Source: Flavobacterium sp. ALD4 (GTDB taxonomy: Bacteria > Bacteroidota > Bacteroidia > Flavobacteriales > Flavobacteriaceae). Taken from it: 64,000 nt of DNA. The stretch spans positions 1 through 64,000 of the forward strand of contig NZ_PJBJ01000026.1 of NCBI RefSeq assembly GCF_002836475.1, written 5' to 3'. Each line of letters begins with the position of its first letter. Position 1 is the stretch's first letter. Shown piece by piece: positions 1 to 7,783 of this stretch. A program made the translations under genes and the position numbers. The notes beneath the pieces were generated by a model that saw only the letters and a program-made list of their open reading frames with translations, was not told the origin of the DNA and searched no databases.

Positions 1-1783
1 AGCTAGAGATCTAACAGTTACCGCTACTGGAATCAATAAAGTTTACGATGGCAATACAACAGCCACAGTTACATTAGGTGACAACCGTGTTTCAGGAGAT
101 GTAATGACAACTTCGTACACATTAGCTAGCTTTGCAAATGCTATTGTTGGAAATTGGACTGTTAATGTTACTGGAATAAGTATCAGTGGTACAGATGCAG
201 TAAATTATAAACTATTAAACACAACTACAACAACTAATACTGATATTACCCCAGCCTCTACAACAACCACACTTACTTTAAGTGCGCCAAGTGTACGCTA
301 CATGGATATGTTAACAATGACAGCAGTTATTAAGCCATCAAATACAGCTACTCCACTAACAGGTACAGTTGAATTTAAAATTGGCTCAATAGTATACGGC
401 ACAGCTGCAATAGTTCCAATGCCTGGAGCTACAGACGGATCAGTGCAAGCAATGCTGATTACACAAATGAAAAACACGGAATTACCGGGTGACTACAAAG
501 TGTATGCATCATTTACAAGTACTAATACTAATTATTCGGGATCTACAAATACTAGTCCTCTGAAAGTGACACCAAGGAGTGCTACTTATTTAGGAACTGG
601 TTTCTATACTGGTGATGTATTTGTATGGACTCCAACGGAGACAAGCAGTACAGGTACTGTTGCTTTGGTCGCCACTATCAAAGATGCAGATACACCTAGC
701 GGGGATGTAAGAGGAGCAAAAGTTACTTTTTACTATGTGAATAACGGCGTTTATACGGCAATTCCTAGTGCGAGTAATTTACCAGTTGGATTGGTGGATA
801 TGACTGATGGTAGCATTGGTACAGCTAGTGCTATCGTGCAACTTAATATAGGTAGTCAAAATTCGGCTAGTTATACTATTGCGGTGGGTATTAGTGGTGC
901 TTACATCAACAAGAAAACAGAGCCAACAGCTATAGAAGTTATTACTGTTTCGAAACCAGTACCTGGTGGATATGTAGTTGCAGGTGGTACCTTACTTAAT
1001 AGTACCTCTTCAGGAATACTTAAAGGAGCTGCTGATGTTGAAACTAAGTTTAGTATGGATGTTAAATTCAATAATAAAAACACGAATCCTCAAGGGAAGT
1101 CATATGTTACATTTTGGAGCTATTACAAATCAGATGGAACACTTGACAATGTACTGCATCATTATGAAATTACCAGTAATGCAATCGCAGTATTTGCAGT
1201 AGGGCAAACTACATCTAAAAGAGATGCTTCATTTAGTAGTAAATCAAATTTAGTTGAAGTACTTGAAAATGGAACAACAGTCGGAATTGATAGTGGTATA
1301 ACGTTACAACTTACTATGACCGATAATGGAAAAGGTACTACTGACTTATTTGGAATTACATTGCAGAGGAAAGCTGGTGGTGTTTGGTTCTCCAGTAAAT
1401 GGAATGCAACTAAAACTCAAGAGCAGTTGTTAAACAAAGGGAATGTATATGTTTCTACATCTGGATTACCCCAATCAACAGCGAAAACAACTAATTCTAA
1501 AGGATCTGTCGCAACAATTGAGAAAATAATATCAGAACCAGTTCCTTTCAATATCGCTGTGTATCCAAATCCATCTAATGACCAATTTACGATTGCCGTT
1601 GCAGGAGATAGTAAAGAAAAAGTAGCATTACAGGTTTATGATATGAATGGTAGATTGATCAAAACTATCCAAAGTAGCGATGGACAAAGTATCAATTTTG
1701 GATCAGAGCTTCCATCTGGTATTTATATTTCTGTAATCAGTCAGGGAGTTAAAAGTAAAACAGTTAAATTAATTAAAAAATAA
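1..1783 (+). CDS. T9SS-secreted repeat/Ig-like surface protein, C-terminal part
   Basis: The reading frame is open from base 2, so the gene starts upstream of the window; 593 residues are visible. The first about 60 residues contain a YDG repeat unit (GINKVYDGNTTATVTL), typical of giant Bacteroidetes adhesins. Residues about 85-190 look like a bacterial Ig-like domain (TLTLSAPSV... LTGTVEFKIG). The rest is Thr/Ser-rich beta-type sequence. The last about 75 residues form a type A T9SS sorting domain, with the usual blocks VYPNPSNDQFTI, VYDMNGRLIKT and LPSGIYI and a basic C-terminus. In this family the domain directs export across the outer membrane and is cleaved. It is probably a cell-surface or released adhesin. 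Substrate and partners cannot be read from this portion. A terminator follows the stop. Confidence 0.9.
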   Translation, partial: ARDLTVTATGINKVYDGNTTATVTLGDNRVSGDVMTTSYTLASFANAIVGNWTVNVTGISISGTDAVNYKLLNTTTTTNTDITPASTTTTLTLSAPSVRYMDMLTMTAVIKPSNTATPLTGTVEFKIGSIVYGTAAIVPMPGATDGSVQAMLITQMKNTELPGDYKVYASFTSTNTNYSGSTNTSPLKVTPRSATYLGTGFYTGDVFVWTPTETSSTGTVALVATIKDADTPSGDVRGAKVTFYYVNNGVYTAIPSASNLPVGLVDMTDGSIGTASAIVQLNIGSQNSASYTIAVGISGAYINKKTEPTAIEVITVSKPVPGGYVVAGGTLLNSTSSGILKGAADVETKFSMDVKFNNKNTNPQGKSYVTFWSYYKSDGTLDNVLHHYEITSNAIAVFAVGQTTSKRDASFSSKSNLVEVLENGTTVGIDSGITLQLTMTDNGKGTTDLFGITLQRKAGGVWFSSKWNATKTQEQLLNKGNVYVSTSGLPQSTAKTTNSKGSVATIEKIISEPVPFNIAVYPNPSNDQFTIAVAGDSKEKVALQVYDMNGRLIKTIQSSDGQSINFGSELPSGIYISVISQGVKSKTVKLIKK

Positions 1784-1810
1784 AGTTCTTTTAAATATCA
1801 TGAAGTTAAA

Positions 1811-1837
1811 AGCCAACCCAATTCGGGTTGGCTTTTT
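1811..1837 (+). terminator. Rho-independent terminator after the T9SS protein
   Basis: A perfect 9-bp stem, AGCCAACCC / GGGTTGGCT with a 5-base loop, is followed by a T run. It lies 28 bases after the adhesin stop codon. Confidence 0.9.
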
Positions 1838-1951
1838 AATTTTGACACCTTCTATTTGAAGATAAATTTTAAAGTTTCGTTAAAAAAAACCTAGAAGGAA
1901 AATCTTAGCTTTTAAAAGGCTAGCTTTGAATGAATCAAAAAAACACAACTT

Positions 1952-2362
1952 ATGAAAAGAAATGCAACCGCAGTATGGAACGGTTCCGTGAAAGAAGGAA
2001 CAGGAAAGCTTACAACACAAAGTAACACATTAGCAAATACACAATATTCATTCAAATCGCGTTTTGAGGATGGAGTGGGTACTAATCCAGAAGAACTAAT
2101 TGCAGCAGCACATTCTGGTTGTTTTGCAATGCAACTTTCAGCATTTATTGGTGAAGAAGGATTTACTCCTGAAAGTATAGAAACTAAATGTGAAATTAAC
2201 TTAGTAGAAGGAGTGATAGTGGGGTCTCACATAATAGTGAAAGCAAAAATAGAAGGCATTTCAGAGGCTAAATTTCAAGAATTAGTGACTAAGGCGGAAA
2301 AGAACTGTCCTGTTTCTAAAGTATTAAATGCAGACATTACATCTACCGCTACTTTATCTTAA
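1952..2362 (+). CDS. OsmC family peroxiredoxin
   Basis: This 136-residue protein has the normal OsmC length. Both catalytic cysteines of the family are present: C57 in HSGCFAM and C119 in KNCPVSK. The N-terminal MKRNATAVWNGSVKEG block and the EELIAAAHSGCF helix match the OsmC (organic hydroperoxide) rather than the YhfA branch. OsmC/Ohr proteins are cytoplasmic dimers that reduce organic hydroperoxides with thiols. It is a single gene between two terminators. The ATG at 1952 is the first in frame and fits the family N-terminus. Confidence 0.92.
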   Translation: MKRNATAVWNGSVKEGTGKLTTQSNTLANTQYSFKSRFEDGVGTNPEELIAAAHSGCFAMQLSAFIGEEGFTPESIETKCEINLVEGVIVGSHIIVKAKIEGISEAKFQELVTKAEKNCPVSKVLNADITSTATLS

Positions 2363-2390
2363 AATAGCGACACATTAATTATATAAAAAA

Positions 2391-2425
2391 GAGGCGCCAT
2401 TAACATAATGGCGCCTCTTTTTATT
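2391..2425. terminator. Bidirectional terminator between OsmC and the cys operon
   Basis: A 10-bp GC-rich stem GAGGCGCCAT / ATGGCGCCTC is flanked by an A run on the left and a T run on the right. It can serve both the plus-strand OsmC gene and the minus-strand GNAT gene, whose stop codon lies in its right flank. Confidence 0.9.
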
Positions 2426-2876
2426 TTAAAATTGATTTGCTAAAACAAACACTATCTTCTATCCCTTCGTATTGTCCGTAATTAGTTGTAATACGGTATC
2501 CATTTTTTTTAGACAAGCCAATAGCTTCAGGGTATCTTTTGCCCGTTTCTAAAATACAAGTAGTAAATGATAATTCTTTCGCCCAAGATTCTAATTCTTC
2601 CAATATTTGCGAAGCAATATTTTTACCGCGACTCTCAGGATTAACAAACATTCTTTTTATTTCGGCAATCTCACCTTTATATAACTTAAAAGCACCACTG
2701 CCTACCGCTGTGCCGCAGTCATAAGCAACTATTGCATGTTTTATACTGTCGGTTTTATTGAATTGGTCATAAAAGCTGTGCTCTTCACCGTCTCGAACCT
2801 TTATGTCTTTATCAAGTTCGCTTATTAATTGAATGAAATCAATGTTTTCTGGATTGGTTCTTATAATTGTTATCAT
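2421..2876 (-). CDS. GNAT family N-acetyltransferase
   Basis: This 151-residue protein has the GNAT acetyl-CoA-binding motif A: beta4 EIKRMFVNPESRGKNIA followed by the SQILEELESWA helix. A C-terminal LSKKNGYRIT matches motif B. The substrate cannot be predicted. It is the last gene of a tight minus-strand operon: cysM ends 4 bases upstream of its ATG. That places it with cysteine synthesis, but a role there is only inferred from position. Confidence 0.85.
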   Translation of the reverse strand: MITIIRTNPENIDFIQLISELDKDIKVRDGEEHSFYDQFNKTDSIKHAIVAYDCGTAVGSGAFKLYKGEIAEIKRMFVNPESRGKNIASQILEELESWAKELSFTTCILETGKRYPEAIGLSKKNGYRITTNYGQYEGIEDSVCFSKSILK

Positions 2877-2880
2877 TTAT

Positions 2881-3768
2881 TTAATCAAATAAATCAGAGG
2901 ACAAATAGCGATCGCCGCGGTCACAAATTATGGCGACAATCACGCCCGATTCTAATTCTTCTGCTATTTTCAAAGCCGTAGCGACTGATCCTCCGCTACT
3001 CATTCCTGCAAAAATGCCTTCTTCAAGTGCTAGTCGCTTGGTCATGGCACGTGCCTCGGTTTCGCTTACTTCGACAATACGATCTACTTTTGAAGCATCA
3101 AAGATTTTAGGCAAATATTCTTTTGGCCATTTACGGATACCCGGAATTTGCGAGCCACTCGCTGGTTGGCCCCCAATAATTTGAATTGCTGGATTTTTCT
3201 CTTTCAGGTAAGTAGAGGTCCCCATTATTGTTCCTGTCGTTCCCATGGCAGCAACAAAATGCGTTACGGTACCGTGCGTGTCATTCCAAATCTCTGGACC
3301 TGTAGTTTTATAATGTGCTTTCCAGTTATCTTCGTTGGCAAACTGATTCAACATGATATAACCGCCTTCGGCTAATTTTTTATCAGCATAGTCGCGCGAA
3401 CCTAGGATTCCTTCTTTAGCTGAAGTAAGGGTTACTGTTGCGCCATAAGCACGCATGGTTTGAGTACGTTCTTTGGTTGAATCTTCGGGTAATACGAGTT
3501 CGATTTCTATATCTAATAATTGAGCAATCATGGCCAATGCGATTCCGGTATTTCCGCTGGTGGCCTCAATCAATTTATCTCCCTTTTTGATGTCGCCTCT
3601 TTCTAAAGCGGATACAATCATATTATAGGCAGCGCGGTCTTTTAGACTTCCGCCAGGATTGTTTCCTTCGAGTTTCAACAGTAACTTTATATTTTTATTT
3701 TTAATTAAATTGACGCTTTCCACTAATGGGGTATTCCCAATCAGGTCTAATAATTTTTTAGGCTCCAT
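2881..3768 (-). CDS. cysM: Cysteine synthase B (O-acetylserine sulfhydrylase)
   Basis: A 295-residue PLP enzyme of the cysteine synthase/CBS family. It has NTPLVE near the N-terminus, the PLP lysine K43 in GGSLKDRAA, the substrate loop TSGNTGIA, the glycine-rich phosphate loop GTTGTIMGT and a late SSGGSVA. The length and the GGSLKDR context favour CysM over CysK. It condenses O-acetylserine with sulfide (or thiosulfate) to give cysteine. It starts one base after the stop of the serine acetyltransferase gene, so the two are almost certainly translationally coupled steps of one pathway. Confidence 0.93.
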   Translation of the reverse strand: MEPKKLLDLIGNTPLVESVNLIKNKNIKLLLKLEGNNPGGSLKDRAAYNMIVSALERGDIKKGDKLIEATSGNTGIALAMIAQLLDIEIELVLPEDSTKERTQTMRAYGATVTLTSAKEGILGSRDYADKKLAEGGYIMLNQFANEDNWKAHYKTTGPEIWNDTHGTVTHFVAAMGTTGTIMGTSTYLKEKNPAIQIIGGQPASGSQIPGIRKWPKEYLPKIFDASKVDRIVEVSETEARAMTKRLALEEGIFAGMSSGGSVATALKIAEELESGVIVAIICDRGDRYLSSDLFD

Positions 3769-3769
3769 G

Positions 3770-4561
3770 CTATCTTAGTTCTTTTATTTTTACTTCTGTT
3801 GTTGTGGTGTTGGTCACAAGTGAGCCTTCAGGAATGGATTTGGTAACCCATGAATTTCCACCAATAATACTATTTTTACCGATAACGGTATTGCCTCCTA
3901 AAATGGTCGCATTAGCATAAATACAAACGTTTGACTCCACGGTAGGGTGTCTTTTTGCATCTTTCATGTCTTTACTAACGCTGAGTGCACCTAAGGTTAC
4001 CCCTTGGTATATTTTTACTCTTTTTTCAATGACTGTTGTTTCTCCAATTACGATACCGGTGGCATGATCAATGAAAATAGGAGAGTCTATTATGGCTCCT
4101 GCATGAATATCTGTTCCTGTGATTCGATGCGCATATTCGCTCATTAATCTGGAAAAGAGAAGTAGGTCTAAAAGATAAAGCTCATGGCTCAGTCTATAGA
4201 TCGCGATGGCGTAAAAACCAGGATAGCCAAGGTATATTTCCTCTATACTATTGGAGGCAGGGTCATTTTCCAAAAAGAAATTAGCATCTTGATTTAGCTT
4301 TTCAAGAACAGAAGGTAATTTTTCTAGGTACTGATCCCACATGGATTCACAAATCCCTTTCGGTTTTTTACAGGCGATTATAGAGATTTCTTTGAAAAGA
4401 ACTCGAAGTTCATCAATACTTTCGCTTAACGGTGCATTGGCATCAAATAAAGTGTAGAATAGTTTCTCAGTAAAATCTTCTATTTTTGTTTTGATTCCGT
4501 AGTTAATAGAGGAATGACCTTTTAGAGAGATTATATTTTTGATAATCAGATCTTTTGTCAT
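3770..4561 (-). CDS. cysE: Serine O-acetyltransferase
   Basis: A 263-residue protein with an alpha-helical N-terminal half (residues 1-145) and a left-handed beta-helix of hexapeptide repeats from about residue 150 to 250. The hallmark DHATGIVIGE, with catalytic H166, is present, as are YQGVTLG and KRHPTVESNV. It acetylates serine with acetyl-CoA, the first committed step to cysteine. It is the promoter-proximal gene of cysE-cysM-GNAT. The E. coli type C-terminal Ile that feeds into cysteine synthase is not seen (the protein ends KIKELR), so tight complex formation with a partner synthase is uncertain. Confidence 0.93.
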   Translation of the reverse strand: MTKDLIIKNIISLKGHSSINYGIKTKIEDFTEKLFYTLFDANAPLSESIDELRVLFKEISIIACKKPKGICESMWDQYLEKLPSVLEKLNQDANFFLENDPASNSIEEIYLGYPGFYAIAIYRLSHELYLLDLLLFSRLMSEYAHRITGTDIHAGAIIDSPIFIDHATGIVIGETTVIEKRVKIYQGVTLGALSVSKDMKDAKRHPTVESNVCIYANATILGGNTVIGKNSIIGGNSWVTKSIPEGSLVTNTTTTEVKIKELR

Positions 4562-4617
4562 GATTATGGGATTGAATAGTTAGTAGAAAAGGCTTAAAAT
4601 ACGCAGTAATAAGTAAA

Positions 4618-4659
4618 AGCAACGACAATTCTCTATTGAAATTCGAGGAGCTTGTTGCT
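4618..4659 (-). other. Inverted repeat in the cysE leader
   Basis: AGCAAC at 4618-4623 and GTTGCT at 4654-4659 can pair, with AA/TT extending the stem past a small bulge. The element sits in the putative 5' leader between the -7-like box at 4697-4704 and the cysE start. It might be a regulatory leader structure. It does not match a riboswitch that I recognise. Confidence 0.3.
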
Positions 4660-4696
4660 AATTATTTTATTTTTGATCTTAATAAATAAGACGAAA

Positions 4697-4704
4697 CAAA
4701 GATA
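4697..4704 (-). promoter_or_regulatory. Candidate Bacteroidetes -7 box for the cysE operon
   Basis: On the minus strand the sequence reads TATCTTTG, an exact TAnnTTTG match, about 135 bases upstream of the cysE ATG. No convincing TTTG -33 element lies at the expected distance. Confidence 0.45.
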
Positions 4705-4821
4705 TCGAACTATTTTGAATTAAACTCTAAGAACGACGATAGTATCAGTAAAAGTGCGGTGATTTCAACTACAATTTATTCAGAGAGCAATGTTTTTAAT
4801 AAATGCTGTTTTTAAATTCGT

Positions 4822-5510
4822 GTGGTAAAAACGACACAGATAGCTAATAGCGGAATTTTCAGGAGTGAATTTTCAAACAAGGAGTTCCCTTTCGTAGACA
4901 AAATCTTGGGAAAAACAATTCGAAAAATAATTTTAGTAGTGATGCAAAAAGATTTTCCGAATTTCTCGAAAGAGAAATCGTTATCTGCGACAGAAGTGAT
5001 TTTTTATAGAGAAAAATACATTTCAAACTATTTCTCCTATGAAATAGGAGAGCTTTCGAATCTTGAAAGTAAAATTAATGATGAATTAAAAGAGTATGAC
5101 TCTTGTGGTAACTAGAATTGAAAAAAAAGCGGAACCACTAACTTTTGGACAGATTATAGCCGATAAAATGGCTTATTTTGGAGGAAGTTGGAAGTTTATA
5201 ATCCTTTTGATAGTGCTTTGGATGTTAGGTAATATTTATAGTCGGCACAATAAAGGATTTTATCCTTTATTTTATCGTGTTTCACAGCTTTTCAGGCCCC
5301 AGTTATTATGATGGGCCAAAACCCTCAAGAGGAAAAAGACTGTGATAGAATAAGAAGGGACTACATGATTAATCTAAAATCAGAACTTTAAATTAGAATT
5401 CTTGATAAAAAATCAGCTCATTTAATCAAGTATCATAAGAAGAATTAGTAGAAATTTAAAAGATACAAGTCGAAATGATGAACGCTATTCTGAGCAGGAT
5501 CAGTAAATAA
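4822..5510 (+). pseudogene. Decayed DUF1003 membrane protein gene
   Basis: Three reading frames together spell a flavobacterial DUF1003 protein. Residues from about 4852 (SGIFRSEFSNKEFPF) run into the first frame, which ends at 5115. A shift near 5095 continues the match (EKKAEPLTFGQIIADKMAYFGGSW and a hydrophobic stretch). A second shift near 5280, with loss of part of the second membrane segment, gives TAFQAPVIMMGQNPQEEKD and DYMINLKSEL. Then come in-frame TAA and TAG TAG stops, and the typical tail IQVEMMNAILSRISK in another frame, ending at 5510. At least three frame changes and several stops make a functional product implausible. The assignment rests on remembered family motifs. Confidence 0.8.
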
Positions 5511-5536
5511 TTTAATTTGTATTTAGCAGAAGCCAC

Positions 5537-5815
5537 CTAAGAGTGTTTGTAGAAGTAGCCGCCAATCATAAAAAGAACATTAATAAGAGCCACGATTATA
5601 ATTAACTTTTGAGAAATAATACTTTTATAAATAAAATGAAAACCTAGAAAACCTAAAAATAAAAGCGAGGTAAATAGGGCAGGATACATTTGGAAAGAAG
5701 CGTTAAAATTCCCTTGCAAAAGCAAAAGCAATGACCTCTGAAAACCGCAGCCCAAACACTCCACCCCAAAGAGTGTTTTACTGATACAGGGAATCATATA
5801 TTTTGTTAAATCCAA
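5537..5815 (-). CDS. DUF2752 domain membrane protein
   Basis: A 92-residue protein. Near the N-terminus it has the DUF2752 signature, two cysteines in CLGCGFQRS, followed by two strongly hydrophobic segments (about residues 42-60 and 68-87). DUF2752 proteins are small inner-membrane proteins of unknown function, common in Bacteroidetes. It diverges from the small gene at 5918. Confidence 0.8.
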   Translation of the reverse strand: MDLTKYMIPCISKTLFGVECLGCGFQRSLLLLLQGNFNASFQMYPALFTSLLFLGFLGFHFIYKSIISQKLIIIVALINVLFMIGGYFYKHS

Positions 5816-5890
5816 TGGTTTTGTTTTTTCTACAATTTACAAAATTTCAGTAAACTATTTAATAAAAAAGGGAGCCAATTTTAAATTTAT

Positions 5891-5898
5891 TACATTTG
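5891..5898 (+). promoter_or_regulatory. Candidate -7 box TACATTTG upstream of the small membrane protein
   Basis: An exact TAnnTTTG match 20 bases before the ATG at 5918. The -33 region is weak. Confidence 0.45.
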
Positions 5899-5917
5899 GA
5901 ATCTGATAGGTAAAGAA

Positions 5918-6109
5918 ATGAAAAAATTAATAATTCCAATGATGATTGTCGCAATACTTGTTGCTTTCTTTGAGCAGGTAAGTGCCGAAAAAAATGTGTA
6001 TATAACTGTAATTGCCATTGCTATTTTTATGTTTGGCATGATGCAGTTGAGTGCTAAAACACCAAGTAAAAATCAAGATAATCAAGATAAAGAAGATAAA
6101 GATGTTTAA
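5918..6109 (+). CDS. Small two-segment membrane protein
   Basis: A 63-residue protein with an N-terminal hydrophobic segment (residues 3-18) and a second (about 28-46), then a charged tail rich in K, D, N and Q. I do not recognise a family. It is likely real: it has a good upstream promoter box, and its last 8 bases overlap the start of the Smr gene, which implies translational coupling. Confidence 0.7.
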   Translation: MKKLIIPMMIVAILVAFFEQVSAEKNVYITVIAIAIFMFGMMQLSAKTPSKNQDNQDKEDKDV

Positions 6110-6653
6110 TAAAGGAGACAAAGTTTCAGTGCTGGACGAAGCCATAAATGGAGTGGTGGTATCAACCAAAGATAAAGAAGTTACAATAGAAACAGAGGAT
6201 GGATTTTTGATGACATTTCTTGTCAAAGAATTAATTAAAGTAAACGATTCCAGTAACTTAATGGATTCTATTAGAAGAGTTAATAGAGATGAAATCGAAA
6301 AGGAAAAAGCGATTCCAAAACCGAGAAGTTTTGTAAAAGAACGCAAAGACAAGAATGAGAGATCAGCACCAGAATTCGATTTGCATATCGAAAAATTAGT
6401 GCCTAACAAACAAGGGATGTCAAATTATGACATTCTTACTTTGCAATCTGAAACAGCACAACGTCATATCGAATTTGCGATTCGCAACCGTATTCCAAAA
6501 ATTGTTTTTATTCATGGTGTTGGCGAAGGAGTGCTAAAAGCAGAGCTCGATTTTTTATTGGGTCGTTATGATAATATTGCTTTTCAGGAAGGTAATTATC
6601 AAAAATACGGTCAAGGTGCCACCGAGGTTTTCATTAAACAAAATAGTAAATAA
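6102..6653 (+). CDS. Smr (MutS2-type) domain protein
   Basis: Start chosen at ATG 6102 (183 residues, MFNKGDKVSVLDEAINGVV), because earlier in-frame sequence is only low-complexity K/I and lies inside the upstream gene. Residues about 1-50 resemble a small beta-barrel (DUF2027-like). Residues about 90-183 form an Smr domain with FDLHIEKL, IVFIHGVGEGVLKAEL and GQGATEVFI. Smr domains are nucleic-acid nucleases or binding modules in MutS2 and stand-alone proteins. A terminator follows directly. Confidence 0.85.
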   Translation: MFNKGDKVSVLDEAINGVVVSTKDKEVTIETEDGFLMTFLVKELIKVNDSSNLMDSIRRVNRDEIEKEKAIPKPRSFVKERKDKNERSAPEFDLHIEKLVPNKQGMSNYDILTLQSETAQRHIEFAIRNRIPKIVFIHGVGEGVLKAELDFLLGRYDNIAFQEGNYQKYGQGATEVFIKQNSK

Positions 6654-6670
6654 ACTGCATGCAGTTTAAA

Positions 6671-6711
6671 AAAAAAGTCTCGTTTGTGATTACAAACGAG
6701 ACTTTTTTTAT
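6671..6711. terminator. Bidirectional terminator
   Basis: The 13-bp stem AAGTCTCGTTTGT / ACAAACGAGACTT has a 4-base loop, with A runs left and T runs right. It separates the convergent Smr and lipoprotein genes. Confidence 0.92.
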
Positions 6712-6737
6712 ACTTATTTTTCGGTAATATAAACGAC

Positions 6738-7697
6738 TTAATTAGTAGTCAACAAATCACCGTAGTTATAATTATCACCCAATAGAAAGGTATTGTTTCC
6801 ATTTTTCAAAGTTACTTTTTTAAGTACGATGGTATGCTTGAAAGCAGTAGGGCCATTTGTTGTTGTCGTTACTTCAATAATACCGCTGACGCCAGTTACA
6901 CCACTTACGGCATTCCATTGTTGGTTTATTGTGGGTGTAGCAGGTGTTGTTGACCCGCAAAAATAATCGCCCGTAAGAAGGCCTGTAAATAAGCGGTAGC
7001 TAAGTTTGTTTGAGGCTGTAGCGATCAATCCCGTTCTCGGGCTGTTTAAAGCGGTCACTGTATTAACAATCAGACTTGGGTCTATCTCTAGTGTCAATGC
7101 TTCGCTGCTAGTATAATTATAAACTAAATTCGAGTTGCTGCATTTCTCTACCGTTTTGTCAAAAAGAAAAGGTAAAGGCGTTGCGCTTGTTACATAATCT
7201 CCAAAAGGGAAGGTTTCATATACTTGGGTGCCGTTGCTTTTTGTAAAAGTGACGTTCTTGAAAACAATGTTATGATTGTAACCCGTAATTCTGGTGCTGT
7301 TCTCCGTTGTATTTAACGTTTTTACCGCCGTCGTGAATATTTGTATTTTTCCTGCAGTGGCATTCCATTGATCTGTTACGATAGGGGTAGCGGGGGCTAT
7401 GGTTTCGCAGATGTTGTCAGTAGATACTACACCATCATAAAAGCGATACACCACTCGATTGCTGTTGTTGATGTCTATTGTGGTTGGTGCGTCAGTTAGT
7501 GAAGGTTCGTTTACAAAAGAACTTCCCGAAATTTGAAGGAGCAGTGCCTCTTTCTCTTTTAGCTTGAAAATGATGTCATTTGTAGTGCAACTTTGCGTTG
7601 CTATATCTTCAAAGTTAATGTCTTCCTGAATTAAATTACCATCATCACAACCAGTTAATACCAACGCAAAAGCCAATAGGCTTAGAAATCTTTTCAT
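6738..7697 (-). CDS. Lipoprotein with two tandem repeats, function unknown
   Basis: Start chosen at 7697 (319 residues) because MKRFLSLLAFALVLTGC is a clear lipoprotein signal with lipobox LTGC. Longer upstream frames run into the divergent desulfurase promoter. The mature protein consists of two homologous domains of about 140 residues. Each begins with a Cys (CTTNDIIFKL and CSNSNLVYNY), and each carries a shared block: VVYRFYDG/LSYRLFTG, a second Cys, then APATPIVTDQWNA/TPATPTINQQWNA. The paired cysteines suggest a disulfide in each domain. No known family was recognised. It is probably anchored in the outer membrane or periplasm. Confidence 0.8.
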   Translation of the reverse strand: MKRFLSLLAFALVLTGCDDGNLIQEDINFEDIATQSCTTNDIIFKLKEKEALLLQISGSSFVNEPSLTDAPTTIDINNSNRVVYRFYDGVVSTDNICETIAPATPIVTDQWNATAGKIQIFTTAVKTLNTTENSTRITGYNHNIVFKNVTFTKSNGTQVYETFPFGDYVTSATPLPFLFDKTVEKCSNSNLVYNYTSSEALTLEIDPSLIVNTVTALNSPRTGLIATASNKLSYRLFTGLLTGDYFCGSTTPATPTINQQWNAVSGVTGVSGIIEVTTTTNGPTAFKHTIVLKKVTLKNGNNTFLLGDNYNYGDLLTTN

Positions 7698-7744
7698 CGT
7701 AAAATATATTTTTACAAAAATAGCTAAAAAATTGACAATTAATA

Positions 7745-7778
7745 TTGGAGAATAGACAATTGATATTTCATAACTTTG
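7745..7778 (+). promoter_or_regulatory. Candidate promoter of the cysteine desulfurase
   Basis: TAACTTTG at 7771-7778 is an exact TAnnTTTG box, with a TTG at 7745-7747 23 bases upstream. The ATG at 7784 is only 5 bases past the box, so the transcript would be leaderless or nearly so. Confidence 0.55.
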
Positions 7779-7783
7779 CAGTA

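Noticed and set aside
4618..4659. SAM-type riboswitch upstream of cysE
   Set aside because: Only one imperfect inverted repeat is present and the conserved core of SAM riboswitches is not seen.
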